A model generated the notes under the pieces. It searched no databases and was not told the origin of the DNA. It saw only the letters and a list, made by a program, of their open reading frames with translations. This document shows positions 24,033-31,239 of a stretch of DNA of 32,473 nucleotides, in pieces. The DNA is from Caulobacteraceae bacterium (lineage in GTDB: Bacteria; Pseudomonadota; Alphaproteobacteria; Caulobacterales; Caulobacteraceae): assembly GCA_003164925.1 (NCBI GenBank), contig PLRV01000008.1, forward strand, positions 1 through 32,473. Direction: 5' to 3'. The position numbers and the translations under genes are program-made. Position 1 is the first letter of the stretch. Every line of letters begins with the position of its first letter.

Positions 24033-24707
24033 TTGATCGAGAGACGCGCTGTCTTGAGACTCGCCTTTTGCGCCATAGCCGGCGCCGGCGCCGGCTATGG
24101 CGCATTGACGGGGCTATCGCCGATGGCCTTCGCCGAGGACGCGCCGACGAGCGCTGCGGGCGAGGGCATGGACGCTATCGTCGACTCGGCCTTGGCTGAT
24201 TCATCGGCGAAAGCGGCGGCGTCGGCTGCTCAAGCGCCAGCCTCGGTTCTGGCCGGCTCGCGTGTCCTGTCGGTGTACAACCTGCATACCGACGAGAAGC
24301 TGGAGGCGGTGTACTTCGACAAGGGCGCCTATGTGCCCGATGCTTTGGCCGCCCTTAACAAGCTGATGCGCGACCACCGCACCGGCGAGACTTACCCGAT
24401 CGATCCGAAGCTGCTGGACCTGATGGTTCAGTTGCGCGGCGCGGTGGAGACCCAAGCCCGCTACGACCTCATCTGTGGCTATCGCACACCGGCCACCAAC
24501 GCCGCCCTGCACAGCCGAAGCAAGGAGGTTGCGGTCAACAGTCTGCATATGAAGGGCATGGCCGCGGACATCCGAATCGGCGGCGTGGCCCTGGATCATC
24601 TGCAAAAGGCGGCGCTTGCCTTGCGCGGAGGCGGTGTGGGCCTATATCCAGTATCTGATTTCGTGCACGTCGACGTCGGCTCAGTCCGTAAGTGGAAGGG
24701 GACCTGA
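24033..24707 (+). CDS. DUF882 / YcbK (MepK)-like murein endopeptidase
   Basis: A 224-residue exported protein of the YcbK/MepK group (peptidase M15-like, zinc). The N-terminus IERRAVLRLAF then AIAGAGAGYGALTG looks like a Tat signal (twin Arg). The catalytic domain has ICGYRTPATNAAL, HMKGMAADIRIGG (His and Asp zinc ligands) and VHVDVGSVRKW (third ligand). In E. coli this family cleaves 3-3 cross-links, the product of its L,D-transpeptidase neighbour. The start is TTG with AAAGG nine bases upstream; no ATG fits before the signal. A perfect 36-bp palindrome lies in the signal-coding part (24069-24104). The gap of 84 bp to the upstream gene suggests an operon. Confidence 0.88.
   Translation: MIERRAVLRLAFCAIAGAGAGYGALTGLSPMAFAEDAPTSAAGEGMDAIVDSALADSSAKAAASAAQAPASVLAGSRVLSVYNLHTDEKLEAVYFDKGAYVPDALAALNKLMRDHRTGETYPIDPKLLDLMVQLRGAVETQARYDLICGYRTPATNAALHSRSKEVAVNSLHMKGMAADIRIGGVALDHLQKAALALRGGGVGLYPVSDFVHVDVGSVRKWKGT
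24069..24104. repeat. Perfect 36-bp palindrome inside the YcbK-like gene
   Basis: Both 18-base halves are exact reverse complements with no spacer: TGCGCCATAGCCGGCGCC and its mirror. It lies 36 bases after the TTG start and encodes the hydrophobic core of the signal (AIAGAGAGYGA). It can form a very stable mRNA hairpin or cruciform. Confidence 0.9.
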
Positions 24708-24722
24708 CGCATCGGAGGCGAC

Positions 24723-25148
24723 ATGTCCACGGCCGACGAGGAGCACAAACCCTCTCACACACTCGGCCATGTGCTGATGGGCCTGATCTCCGGGGCCTTG
24801 GCGGTGGTCGCCGTGTTTTTGTGGTTTACCGACGGGGATCATCGCCTGTCCTGGCCGTTGTCGTTCGCGGCGACGTCTTCGGCGCCGTCCGCGCTGGCGG
24901 TTCAGCGGCCTGACGCCCGCTCCAGCCCCAGACCCGATTCGCCGACGCGGGTTATCGCGCGACGTTCGCAGTCAGCGCCGAGCGTGGCAGGCTTTGCGCC
25001 TGCCGATCCGCAGTCCATCGAGACGCAGGCGCCCGCACCGTCACCGTCGCCGCTCTTCAACGGCGTGGTCGATCCGCAGGTCGCTTCCGATGCGGCTGCG
25101 ACCGGCATGACCGCACGGGCGCGTCCTGCGGCGCCCGCCAACCCTTAG
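24723..25148 (+). CDS. Small single-pass membrane protein, Pro/Ser/Ala-rich, unknown function
   Basis: A 141-residue protein that I do not recognise. A hydrophilic N-terminus (STADEEHKPSHTLGH) precedes one membrane helix (VLMGLISGALAVVAVFLWF, about 18-36). A low-complexity Pro/Ser/Ala/Arg tail (about 45-141) follows, which should lie in the periplasm. The layout suggests a membrane-anchored stalk. A good GGAGG site lies before the ATG. It starts 16 bases after the YcbK-like gene and is probably co-transcribed with it. Coding is supported by the ribosome site and spacing, less by composition. Confidence 0.65.
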   Translation: MSTADEEHKPSHTLGHVLMGLISGALAVVAVFLWFTDGDHRLSWPLSFAATSSAPSALAVQRPDARSSPRPDSPTRVIARRSQSAPSVAGFAPADPQSIETQAPAPSPSPLFNGVVDPQVASDAAATGMTARARPAAPANP

Positions 25149-25219
25149 TTTGGCGGCTTCCAAGTCGCTCGAACATCGAACGGGCTTGCCGCCGCGCGCG
25201 CGGCGGGGGATAGGGGCGC

Positions 25220-25855
25220 ATGCGCTATAGGCTAGCCATCTTCGACTTCGACGGAACCTTGGCGGACTCCTTTCCGTGGGTCATGGGTATGATGGACGAC
25301 GTGGCCGACAGGTTCTCGTTCCGGCGTGTTGAAGAGGGCGAGCTGGAAGAGCTACGTCTGTGCGACGCGCGGGAGATCATGCGTCGCCTGGGGGTCAAGC
25401 GCTGGAAGCTGCCGATGATCGCCCGTTACGTCCGCGCGCGCATGGCGGCCGATGTGAATCAAATCGGACTGTTTCCAGGCGCGAGCGAAATGCTGGCGGG
25501 CCTGTCCCAGGCCGGCGTCAAGCTGGCGGTGGTCAGCGCCAACGGCGAAGACACCATCCGCACGGTGCTAGGCCCCGACAATGCTGCTCTTATTGACGGT
25601 TTCGCCGCCGGGGTCTCGCTATTCGGCAAGCGCAGAAAGCTGATCAAGATGGCCAAGCTCGTGGCCACCGCCGCCGAGGACACCCTGGTGATCGGCGACG
25701 AATTGCGCGACCTGGATGCAGCGCGGGCGGCGGGTATGGCCTTCGGCGCGGTCACCTGGGGCGCTACGCGCGCATCGGCGCACGAGGCCCGGGGCGCGGA
25801 TTTCATCTTTAGCGAGATGCAGCAGATTACGGCGTCCATCGGCCTGACGCCTTAA
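25220..25855 (+). CDS. HAD-superfamily phosphatase (phosphoglycolate phosphatase-like)
   Basis: A cytoplasmic haloacid dehalogenase-fold phosphatase of 211 residues. IFDFDGTLADS is motif I with the nucleophile Asp and the acid/base Asp. A helical cap (about 20-85) is of the C1 type. AVVSANGED is motif II (Ser), FGKRRKLIKM supplies the motif III Lys, and VIGDELRDLDAARAAG is motif IV with the acidic pair. Close to Gph-like enzymes, but the substrate cannot be set by motif alone. An 18-bp GC palindrome (25189-25206) lies just upstream of its ribosome site. It converges with lipB, ten bases apart. Confidence 0.88.
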   Translation: MRYRLAIFDFDGTLADSFPWVMGMMDDVADRFSFRRVEEGELEELRLCDAREIMRRLGVKRWKLPMIARYVRARMAADVNQIGLFPGASEMLAGLSQAGVKLAVVSANGEDTIRTVLGPDNAALIDGFAAGVSLFGKRRKLIKMAKLVATAAEDTLVIGDELRDLDAARAAGMAFGAVTWGATRASAHEARGADFIFSEMQQITASIGLTP

Positions 25856-25873
25856 GCTCCTGCTGTCAGGCCG
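25840..25873. terminator. Inverted repeat spanning the stops of the HAD gene and lipB
   Basis: CGGCCTGAC (25840-25848) pairs perfectly with GTCAGGCCG (25865-25873) across a 16-base loop that holds the HAD gene's TAA. The right arm covers the lipB stop. This position fits a shared bidirectional terminator, although no U-tract is present. Confidence 0.5.
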
Positions 25874-26579
25874 GCGGCGGGCAATCCTGCACCGGGCCGA
25901 ATATTCTCTCAAAGGCAGACTTCAGCGCTGCGTCGGCCCGGTCCATGGCGGCGGGCGCGCCAAGGTCGGCGAGGCTGGTCACGCCGTGCTCGGTCTGGCC
26001 GCATGGGACGATGCCGGCAAAGTGATCCAGCATCGGATGGACGTTCAGGCTGATCCCATGGAACGTCACCCAGCGGCGCAGCTTCACGCCCAGAGCCGCG
26101 ATCTTCTGTTCCCGCAGCGGATTGTCGCGCTCGACCCAGACCCCTACGCGGCCGGTCCTGATTTCGCCGCGAACCCCCAGATCGGCCAGGGCGTCGATTA
26201 TCCAGCCTTCTAAAGCCTGGACCAGACGACGCACATCTCGTCCCCGATCGCGCAGATCCAGCATGACGTAGGCCACTCGCTGGCCGGGGCCGTGATAGGT
26301 GAACTGGCCGCCCCGCTCGCTCTCGAAAACAGGAAAACGACCGGGATCGAGCAGGTCGCGGGTCTTGGCCGAAACGCCGGCGGTATAGAGCGGCGGGTGC
26401 TCCAGCAACCAGATCAGTTCGCCGGCGCGACCCTCCAGGATGGACTGCACCCGCTCGTGCATGGCCGCCACGGCGACCGGGTAGTCCACGGGCGCGGTGG
26501 ACACGGCCCAGCCGGCCGGGGCGCCGTCGGACCGCGGCATAAGAGCGGGAGAGAAGGACTTTAACTCGCGGTCAAGCAT
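25866..26579 (-). CDS. lipB: Octanoyl-[acyl carrier protein]:protein N-octanoyltransferase LipB
   Basis: The cytoplasmic transferase (237 residues) that moves octanoate from ACP to lipoyl domains, the first step of lipoate synthesis. [50 protein letters not shown] (catalytic Lys) and FAGIVPCG (catalytic Cys) are all present and in order. The ATG of MLDRELKSF (26579) is chosen because the longer frame upstream overlaps the divergent FliN-like gene and has no family similarity. The last residues (VQDCPPPA) are a free tail. lipA is not in the window. Confidence 0.95.
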   Translation of the reverse strand: MLDRELKSFSPALMPRSDGAPAGWAVSTAPVDYPVAVAAMHERVQSILEGRAGELIWLLEHPPLYTAGVSAKTRDLLDPGRFPVFESERGGQFTYHGPGQRVAYVMLDLRDRGRDVRRLVQALEGWIIDALADLGVRGEIRTGRVGVWVERDNPLREQKIAALGVKLRRWVTFHGISLNVHPMLDHFAGIVPCGQTEHGVTSLADLGAPAAMDRADAALKSAFERIFGPVQDCPPPA

Positions 26580-26645
26580 GTTTGCCCAATGTGGGGCCCG
26601 CGGAGGCCGGTGCAAGCGTCTCAGCGATTCCCGAAGGGGTGGCGT

Positions 26646-26897
26646 TTGTCTGGTCAAATCGATGCGGTTAATGTCGAAATATCGGTGCTGTTGGGCCGCA
26701 GCATCCTGCCCATGCAGCAATTGCTGCGCATGGGGCGCGGTGCGGTGATCCCGCTGGACGCCAAGGCCAACGACGAGGTGTGGATTCTGGCCAATAACCA
26801 CCCGGTAGCGCGCGGTGAGATCCAGATCAACGAAGATAAAATCTGCATCACCGTGACGCGCGAGGCCGACGTCTACGACTTCATGGCGGGAAGTTAG
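26646..26897 (+). CDS. Stand-alone FliN/SpoA-domain protein
   Basis: A protein of about 84 residues that consists of little more than one SpoA (FliN C-terminal) domain. [34 protein letters not shown] is the opening strand-turn signature. [29 protein letters not shown] is the dimerising core. FliN packs in the flagellar C-ring and binds export components; this short form lacks the usual N-terminal extension. The TTG at 26646 is preferred because AAGGGG lies six bases upstream; the frame is open to an ATG at 26589. It is divergent from lipB and no other flagellar gene is nearby, so a chemotaxis, motor or other SpoA role stays open. Confidence 0.8.
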   Translation: MSGQIDAVNVEISVLLGRSILPMQQLLRMGRGAVIPLDAKANDEVWILANNHPVARGEIQINEDKICITVTREADVYDFMAGS

Positions 26898-26966
26898 ATG
26901 CGCGCATTTTCACCGCGCCCTTCACAAGCCTGTCCCGGTTTGCTACTCCCCGCCGCTCACTGGTTC

Positions 26967-27051
26967 GCGGTCGTGGCGGAATTGGTAGACGCGCAGCGTT
27001 GAGGTCGCTGTGGGGCAACCCGTGGAAGTTCGAGTCTTCTCGACCGCACCA
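26967..27051 (+). tRNA. tRNA-Leu (anticodon GAG)
   Basis: The acceptor stem GCGGTCG (26967-26973) pairs with CGACCGC (27041-27047); discriminator A and an encoded CCA follow (27049-27051). The anticodon stem CAGCG/CGCTG encloses the loop TTGAGGT, giving anticodon GAG (27001-27003), which reads CUC. A long variable arm (about tggggcaacccgtg) is the class II mark of tRNA-Leu. The T-loop is TTCGAGT. Confidence 0.96.
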
Positions 27052-27094
27052 GTGATATTCGCAAGATACTGAAATCAAAACAATTCCCCTAGCG

Positions 27095-27116
27095 GGGTCG
27101 ATATGGCGACCCTTTT
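27095..27116 (+). terminator. Intrinsic terminator of tRNA-Leu
   Basis: GGGTCG (27095-27100) pairs with CGACCC (27107-27112) around atatgg and is followed by TTTT. An alternative hairpin CCCC-tagc-GGGG (27086-27097) overlaps its left arm. The remaining bases to 27290 hold no gene that I can support; they must carry the promoter of the next gene. Confidence 0.75.
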
Positions 27117-27290
27117 GGGCCACCTATCCAACACCTTCGTGACCTGTGCTACCGTCTTCACGCCCGGGACCTACCCGAGCCTCGCGGCGCCGATGGCGTC
27201 GTCGTCGGCTAGGCGGCATCTCTGGGATCAGAGCCGCCGGGCGAGCCGTCTTGCGCCCCAATTATTGATGACCGATAGGGGATTTCGACT

Positions 27291-28238
27291 ATGATCAACC
27301 GTTGTGGGAAGGCCGTATCGATCGCGGCATTGCTCGCCGCGTCGCTGTTCTCTTCGGCTCACGGGCAAGCCGTGAACAGCGCTCCAGAGCCGGCGCAGGC
27401 CAGCGCTCCAGGCGCTCTGGGCTCCACCTGGGCCGACGCGGCCAAAATGCCCGATCTATTTACCGGCATGTGGATTACCTTTGAAGGCTTTGTCGAGGGC
27501 GATGCAAAGCTGAACGTTCCCTACACTGAGAAGGCGCAGAAGTACGTCGACGCTTACAAGGCGAAGAGGGATGTTCCTTATGCTCAGGATGGCTGTAAGT
27601 CGCCTGGCCTTCCGTTAGCCATGCGCCTGGGCGGCGGCCTTAAGTTCACCTATGCCCCGGGACTGATCAGTATTTACATGCAGTCGGTGGGCGCCCCCCG
27701 GTTCATCAAGATGAACCAGCCGGAAGGCAAGACATCGCCCAAATACTACGGCACTTCAGTCGGTCACTGGGAAGGAGATACCCTGGTGGTGGAGACCGAT
27801 GACTTCTCGTCCGACATCACCTTCCAATATGGCGTTGGTAAGCCTCTGCCTCCGGAGAACAGTGTCGGCACGGCCGGTCTCGGCCCTCCTCCCACAAAAC
27901 TCCTGGAGGCCCTGTCGGCAGCAATCTGGGGACCGCATGGCGACGGCATGCGCATGGTGGAACGGATGCGCGTAACGGATCCAGTGACTTTGGAAATTAA
28001 AACCACGATTTACGACGATACCGTTTGGACGAAGCCCTATGTGACGACGCGCCAATACAAGCGCACGCAGCCGGGAAAGAAAATAGAAGCGCCGGGCGGC
28101 GTCGAGATAGAGGTGAGTGGCGAGCCGGAAGAGTGGGTCTGCGGTCTATCCATCACCAGTTTCGACCCGGCGACCAACACTTACAATGACAAAGATCCCG
28201 AAGAGATGGTGAAGTACTTGGACAAGCAGGGTCAGTGA
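27291..28238 (+). CDS. Secreted protein of unknown function, paralogue A (GHWEGDTLVVET family)
   Basis: A 315-residue exported protein; the signal peptide ends at about SAHG-QA. The family has no function that I can name. Sequence landmarks are LGSTWADAAKMPDLFTGMW near the mature N-terminus, GCKSPGLP, LKFTYAPGLISIYMQ, SVGHWEGDTLVVETDDF, GMRMVERMRVTDPVTLEI, IYDDTVWTKPYVTT and EEWVCG. The protein at 30373 shares all of these in the same order, so the two are paralogues. Two cysteines (GCKSPG, EWVCG) are conserved in both and could form a disulfide. The pattern of short strands with WEGDTLVV suggests a beta-rich, possibly lipocalin-like fold (inference). A GGGGA site precedes the ATG. Codon and base use are less GC-biased than upstream of the tRNA. 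Confidence 0.85.
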   Translation: MINRCGKAVSIAALLAASLFSSAHGQAVNSAPEPAQASAPGALGSTWADAAKMPDLFTGMWITFEGFVEGDAKLNVPYTEKAQKYVDAYKAKRDVPYAQDGCKSPGLPLAMRLGGGLKFTYAPGLISIYMQSVGAPRFIKMNQPEGKTSPKYYGTSVGHWEGDTLVVETDDFSSDITFQYGVGKPLPPENSVGTAGLGPPPTKLLEALSAAIWGPHGDGMRMVERMRVTDPVTLEIKTTIYDDTVWTKPYVTTRQYKRTQPGKKIEAPGGVEIEVSGEPEEWVCGLSITSFDPATNTYNDKDPEEMVKYLDKQGQ

Positions 28239-28316
28239 TTTTTAATCCACCTGCCAAGATCTTTCGTGACGCATATATTTAGACCGCACGGCCGCAAGTA
28301 AGCCGCTTGTAGGGAG

Positions 28317-29621
28317 ATGAAAGAAGTGAAGATTTTGAAGGTGGGAATCCTCGCTCTGAGTCTTTCGGCTCTGATGGGATTGTCGGCGCCAGCTCTGGCG
28401 CAAACCGCCCTGACCATTCCCGAAGACGTGGGCCTTTCAAGCTCCAGGCTCGCCCTGATCCATGATGCGGTGAAGATACAGATCGATGCGGGGCAGATTC
28501 CTGGCGCCATTGTGCTCATCGCCCGCGACGGCAAGGTGGTGTATTTTGAAGCTCAGGGCGTGACCAACGTCATGAGTAAGGAGCCATTGCAGCCCGATCA
28601 GATATTCGGCGCCGCGGATCTTACTAAGGCGGTCATATCCGTTGCGGCCATGATGCTGGTCGAAGACGGCAAGCTTAACCTGGATGATCCGGTATCCAAG
28701 TACATCCCGGAGTTCGGCAGACCGCGGCAGGTACGCGTGCTCAAGCCAGGCTCGCCTCCCGCGCCGTTCACCGCACTGCCGGGACCCGGCGGTCCTTCGA
28801 AGGAGTGGGGCGAACCCCAGTATGAGATGGAGCCGGCCGCAAGGCCCATTACCGTAAGGATGCTGCTGACTCATACGTCAGGTATCCAGATTTACGGCGT
28901 CGACAACGGATTCCCTCGTCGTGAGCCCACGGACACCTTGGCCACGTTCGTCCCGAAACTGGCAAATCTTCCGCTCGAGTATCAGCCGGGATCGCGTTGG
29001 GCCTATAGCAACAGTCTCGGCATTGAGGTTGTCGCTCGAGTGATCGAAGTCGTCTCGGGTATGAATATCAGGCAGTTCTTGCAGCAGAGACTGTTGGGGC
29101 CGCTGGGGATGAACGCCACGGACTTCGGCGTCAAGCGTGATTTGGTGGCGCGAGCGTTGCCATTTGCGCCAGGCCTTCCATTACCGATCGCTGGGGAAGT
29201 GACGGGATTCAGCGCTTCAGCTGGACTCTGGACTACGGTGGGCGACTACTCACTGTTTGCACGCATGCTGGCAAACGATGGCAGCTTCAATGGCCGGCAA
29301 TACCTCAAGCCGGAAACCGTCAACGAGATGGCGTCCAACCAGATCGGCCCGCTGGTCTTGGGAGGGTATCCGCCAATGGCAATGCCGGCCGAAGGCGTCA
29401 AGTTCGGCCTCGGCTTTCTGCGTGTGACCATCCCCGATGTCGCAGGCACTCGATTGCTGGCCGGCAGCTTCGGCTGGGATGGCGGCGGTGCGCGGCGCTT
29501 CTGGGCGGTTCCCGAAGAGCGCATCGCCATCGTGTCGATGGCGCCGTTGGTTGGCCCGCAGGCGGCCCCCCTGCAGCGCACCATCGAAGCTATAGTGATG
29601 AGCTCAATCATTCAGCCGTAA
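28317..29621 (+). CDS. Beta-lactamase-fold serine-hydrolase homologue with Asp in place of the SxxK serine
   Basis: A secreted 434-residue protein of the class C beta-lactamase/esterase family (signal peptide ending LAQ-TA). The fold's marks are clear: FGAADLTKAVISVAAMMLVEDGKLNLDDPVSKYIPEF, LLTHTSGI, GSRWAYSNSLG (YxN, Tyr230 and Asn232) and FGWDGGGARRFW (third motif area). At the SxxK position the sequence is D101-L-T-K104: the nucleophile serine is replaced by aspartate (codon gat, 28617-28619). Hydrolysis by the usual mechanism is therefore unlikely. Numbering is from the ATG at 28317; the GTG at 28326 has better spacing from AGGGAG (28311). It sits 78 bp after paralogue A and is probably in the same group. 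It could be a binding or scaffolding pseudoenzyme. Confidence 0.88.
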   Translation: MKEVKILKVGILALSLSALMGLSAPALAQTALTIPEDVGLSSSRLALIHDAVKIQIDAGQIPGAIVLIARDGKVVYFEAQGVTNVMSKEPLQPDQIFGAADLTKAVISVAAMMLVEDGKLNLDDPVSKYIPEFGRPRQVRVLKPGSPPAPFTALPGPGGPSKEWGEPQYEMEPAARPITVRMLLTHTSGIQIYGVDNGFPRREPTDTLATFVPKLANLPLEYQPGSRWAYSNSLGIEVVARVIEVVSGMNIRQFLQQRLLGPLGMNATDFGVKRDLVARALPFAPGLPLPIAGEVTGFSASAGLWTTVGDYSLFARMLANDGSFNGRQYLKPETVNEMASNQIGPLVLGGYPPMAMPAEGVKFGLGFLRVTIPDVAGTRLLAGSFGWDGGGARRFWAVPEERIAIVSMAPLVGPQAAPLQRTIEAIVMSSIIQP

Positions 29622-29909
29622 TACGGGCTCCTTCTTCGTTTAGACTGCAGATTACAGGCTCTCGGATAAGTGACATATGAGCCATTTCAGAAAAGCAGCC
29701 GTTCTGGCTGACGATCGGAAGGGCAGCCAGCGCCGCTCAAATTCGATCGTCCACTTGCGCTCGACGGCCGCGCGGTGCTGGTCTCTCCTCCGAAGATCGC
29801 GCGGGAAGGGGTTCACGCCAATTGTGGCCCCTTTCTCCAGGCCTTTTGGGGGATAAGTTGTCCCTGTCCACTGGCGGCATACGAAGACATCATGACAGGC
29901 GAAAACGCG
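29622..29909. other. Intergenic gap without a supported gene
   Basis: The 288 bases between the hydrolase-like gene and the DUF6152-like gene contain short open frames on both strands but none with family similarity, a ribosome site or a signal peptide. One plus-strand stretch near 29745-29880 reads as protein-like (a run including LALDGRAVLVSPPKIAREG) but is short and unrecognised, so it may be a gene remnant. Confidence 0.4.
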
Positions 29910-30356
29910 ATGAATGTGCATTGTCCAACCCGTATTTCGGGCCTAGCGGCGGCGCTATTGCTGGCTGCGGCGGCATTTCCGGCCTCGGCGCATCATTCCG
30001 CGGCCCCCTTCGACCTGTCGAAGAAGATTTCTGTCCAGGGTACGGTGGAAAAGTGGCTGTGGGCCAATCCTCACTCTTGGCTTTACATCCGGGCCGCGAG
30101 ACCCGATGGCGTCCAGGAGATCTGGGGTTTTGAGGCCGGCAGTACGGGCATGCTGGCCCGCAGCGGATGGAACGCCGCGGATATGAAGCCGGGCGACAAG
30201 GTCACTGTTGGCGCGTCGCCCAGCCGAGATGGCAGTCACGTCGCATTGCTGAGCCAGGTCCAGTTGGCGGATGGTCGATTGCTGAACGCCGCCGCTGGCG
30301 CGCCTCCTCCGGGCGTTGGCGCGCCTCCGCCCGGCGCCGCGCCGTCCCCCCGCTAG
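29910..30356 (+). CDS. DUF6152-like secreted protein
   Basis: A small exported protein of about 148 residues. The signal peptide ends FPASA, and the mature protein opens with HHSAAPFDLSKKISVQGTVEKW, then ANPHSWLYI and WGFEAGSTGML. This His-His start and the OB-like strands (VTVGASPSRDGSHVALL) are typical of the DUF6152 family, whose function is unknown. The C-terminus is a Pro/Gly tail (GAPPPGVGAPPPG). The ATG at 29910 is chosen; one at 29892 is possible. It ends 16 bases before paralogue B, with which it is probably co-transcribed. Confidence 0.82.
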   Translation: MNVHCPTRISGLAAALLLAAAAFPASAHHSAAPFDLSKKISVQGTVEKWLWANPHSWLYIRAARPDGVQEIWGFEAGSTGMLARSGWNAADMKPGDKVTVGASPSRDGSHVALLSQVQLADGRLLNAAAGAPPPGVGAPPPGAAPSPR

Positions 30357-30372
30357 TCGCCGAGGCCGCTTA

Positions 30373-31200
30373 ATGATCAAACACAAAGCCCTGCTCGCCA
30401 TCGCGCTGTGTTCGGCGATGTTCGCCTTGCCGGCCGTCGCCGCCGAGCCGCTGGGATCGAACTGGTCCGACGTCGCCAAGTTGCCCGATTTCTTCACCGG
30501 CAACTGGCAAAGCGTGACGTCGTTTCTGGATAATCCGACAAATGTTCCGTTCACGGCGCAAGCCGAGGCTTACATCGCCCATTACAAGCCCATCGCGGAC
30601 ATACCTTTCGCGGGCGCGAACTGCAAAACCCCCGGGATGCCGATCATTCAGCGCCTGGGCTCCCCGCTGAAGTTCTTCTACGAGCCGGGCATGATCGCGA
30701 TCTATATAGAAAACAGCAGCATGACCCGCTTTATCACGCTTAATGGGGAGCATGCCGCGCGCCCCAACCCCACCTACTTGGGCGACTCGGTCGGGCATTT
30801 CGAGGGCGACACCCTGGTGGTCGAAAGCGTAGGCTTTGCTGACGACCTGCTCTTTCAGTACGGCGATTTGCCAGGGCAGGGAAAAGGCCCATTTGTCCTG
30901 CCTCCCGAAGCAATATTTGGTCCGCATGGACCAAATCTGCGCATGGTTGAACGCATTCGGTTGGTCGATCCGGACACGCTGGAAGACCGATTGACGATCT
31001 ATGACGACACGGTCTGGAAGCAGCCCTATGTCTCGACCCCGGTGCAGCTTTTCAAGCGCAACCGCGGGGAAGACGGCCGGCCCCACGAATGGGTGTGCAA
31101 CTCCGCCAATATATTCGCTTTCGATCCTAGCACGAACAAGACCATCGAGGAGGACCCCGCCGTGGTTCTCAAGCGTCTCCAGCAGAACGACAATCACTAA
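30373..31200 (+). CDS. Secreted protein of unknown function, paralogue B (GHFEGDTLVVES family)
   Basis: A 275-residue exported protein; the signal peptide ends VAAEP. It matches paralogue A (27291) along its whole length: LGSNWSDVAKLPDFFTGNW, NCKTPGMP, LKFFYEPGMIAIYIE, SVGHFEGDTLVVESVGF, NLRMVERIRLVDPDTLED, IYDDTVWKQPYVST and EWVCN. It is about 40 residues shorter, mainly through a reduced loop before the second half. The two conserved cysteines are kept. Its position right after the DUF6152-like gene, and another copy 3 kb upstream, point to a local duplication with the intervening genes as partners. No catalytic signature is seen. Confidence 0.85.
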   Translation: MIKHKALLAIALCSAMFALPAVAAEPLGSNWSDVAKLPDFFTGNWQSVTSFLDNPTNVPFTAQAEAYIAHYKPIADIPFAGANCKTPGMPIIQRLGSPLKFFYEPGMIAIYIENSSMTRFITLNGEHAARPNPTYLGDSVGHFEGDTLVVESVGFADDLLFQYGDLPGQGKGPFVLPPEAIFGPHGPNLRMVERIRLVDPDTLEDRLTIYDDTVWKQPYVSTPVQLFKRNRGEDGRPHEWVCNSANIFAFDPSTNKTIEEDPAVVLKRLQQNDNH

Positions 31201-31239
31201 CCGTCAAATTTTGCCTTGGGAGGAAGGGTGCGCTGCAAG

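Noticed and set aside
26967-27051. tRNA-Leu 3' end as a proven phage or island attachment site
   Set aside because: No duplicated 3' end and no integrase in the window; kept only as a composition-based suggestion.
27103-27294. A 63-residue frame between tRNA-Leu and paralogue A
   Set aside because: It begins inside the tRNA terminator, has no ribosome site and no recognisable sequence.
29652-29921. An 89-residue minus-strand frame in the gap before the DUF6152-like gene
   Set aside because: No signal, domain or ribosome site, and it overlaps the start of the supported plus-strand gene.
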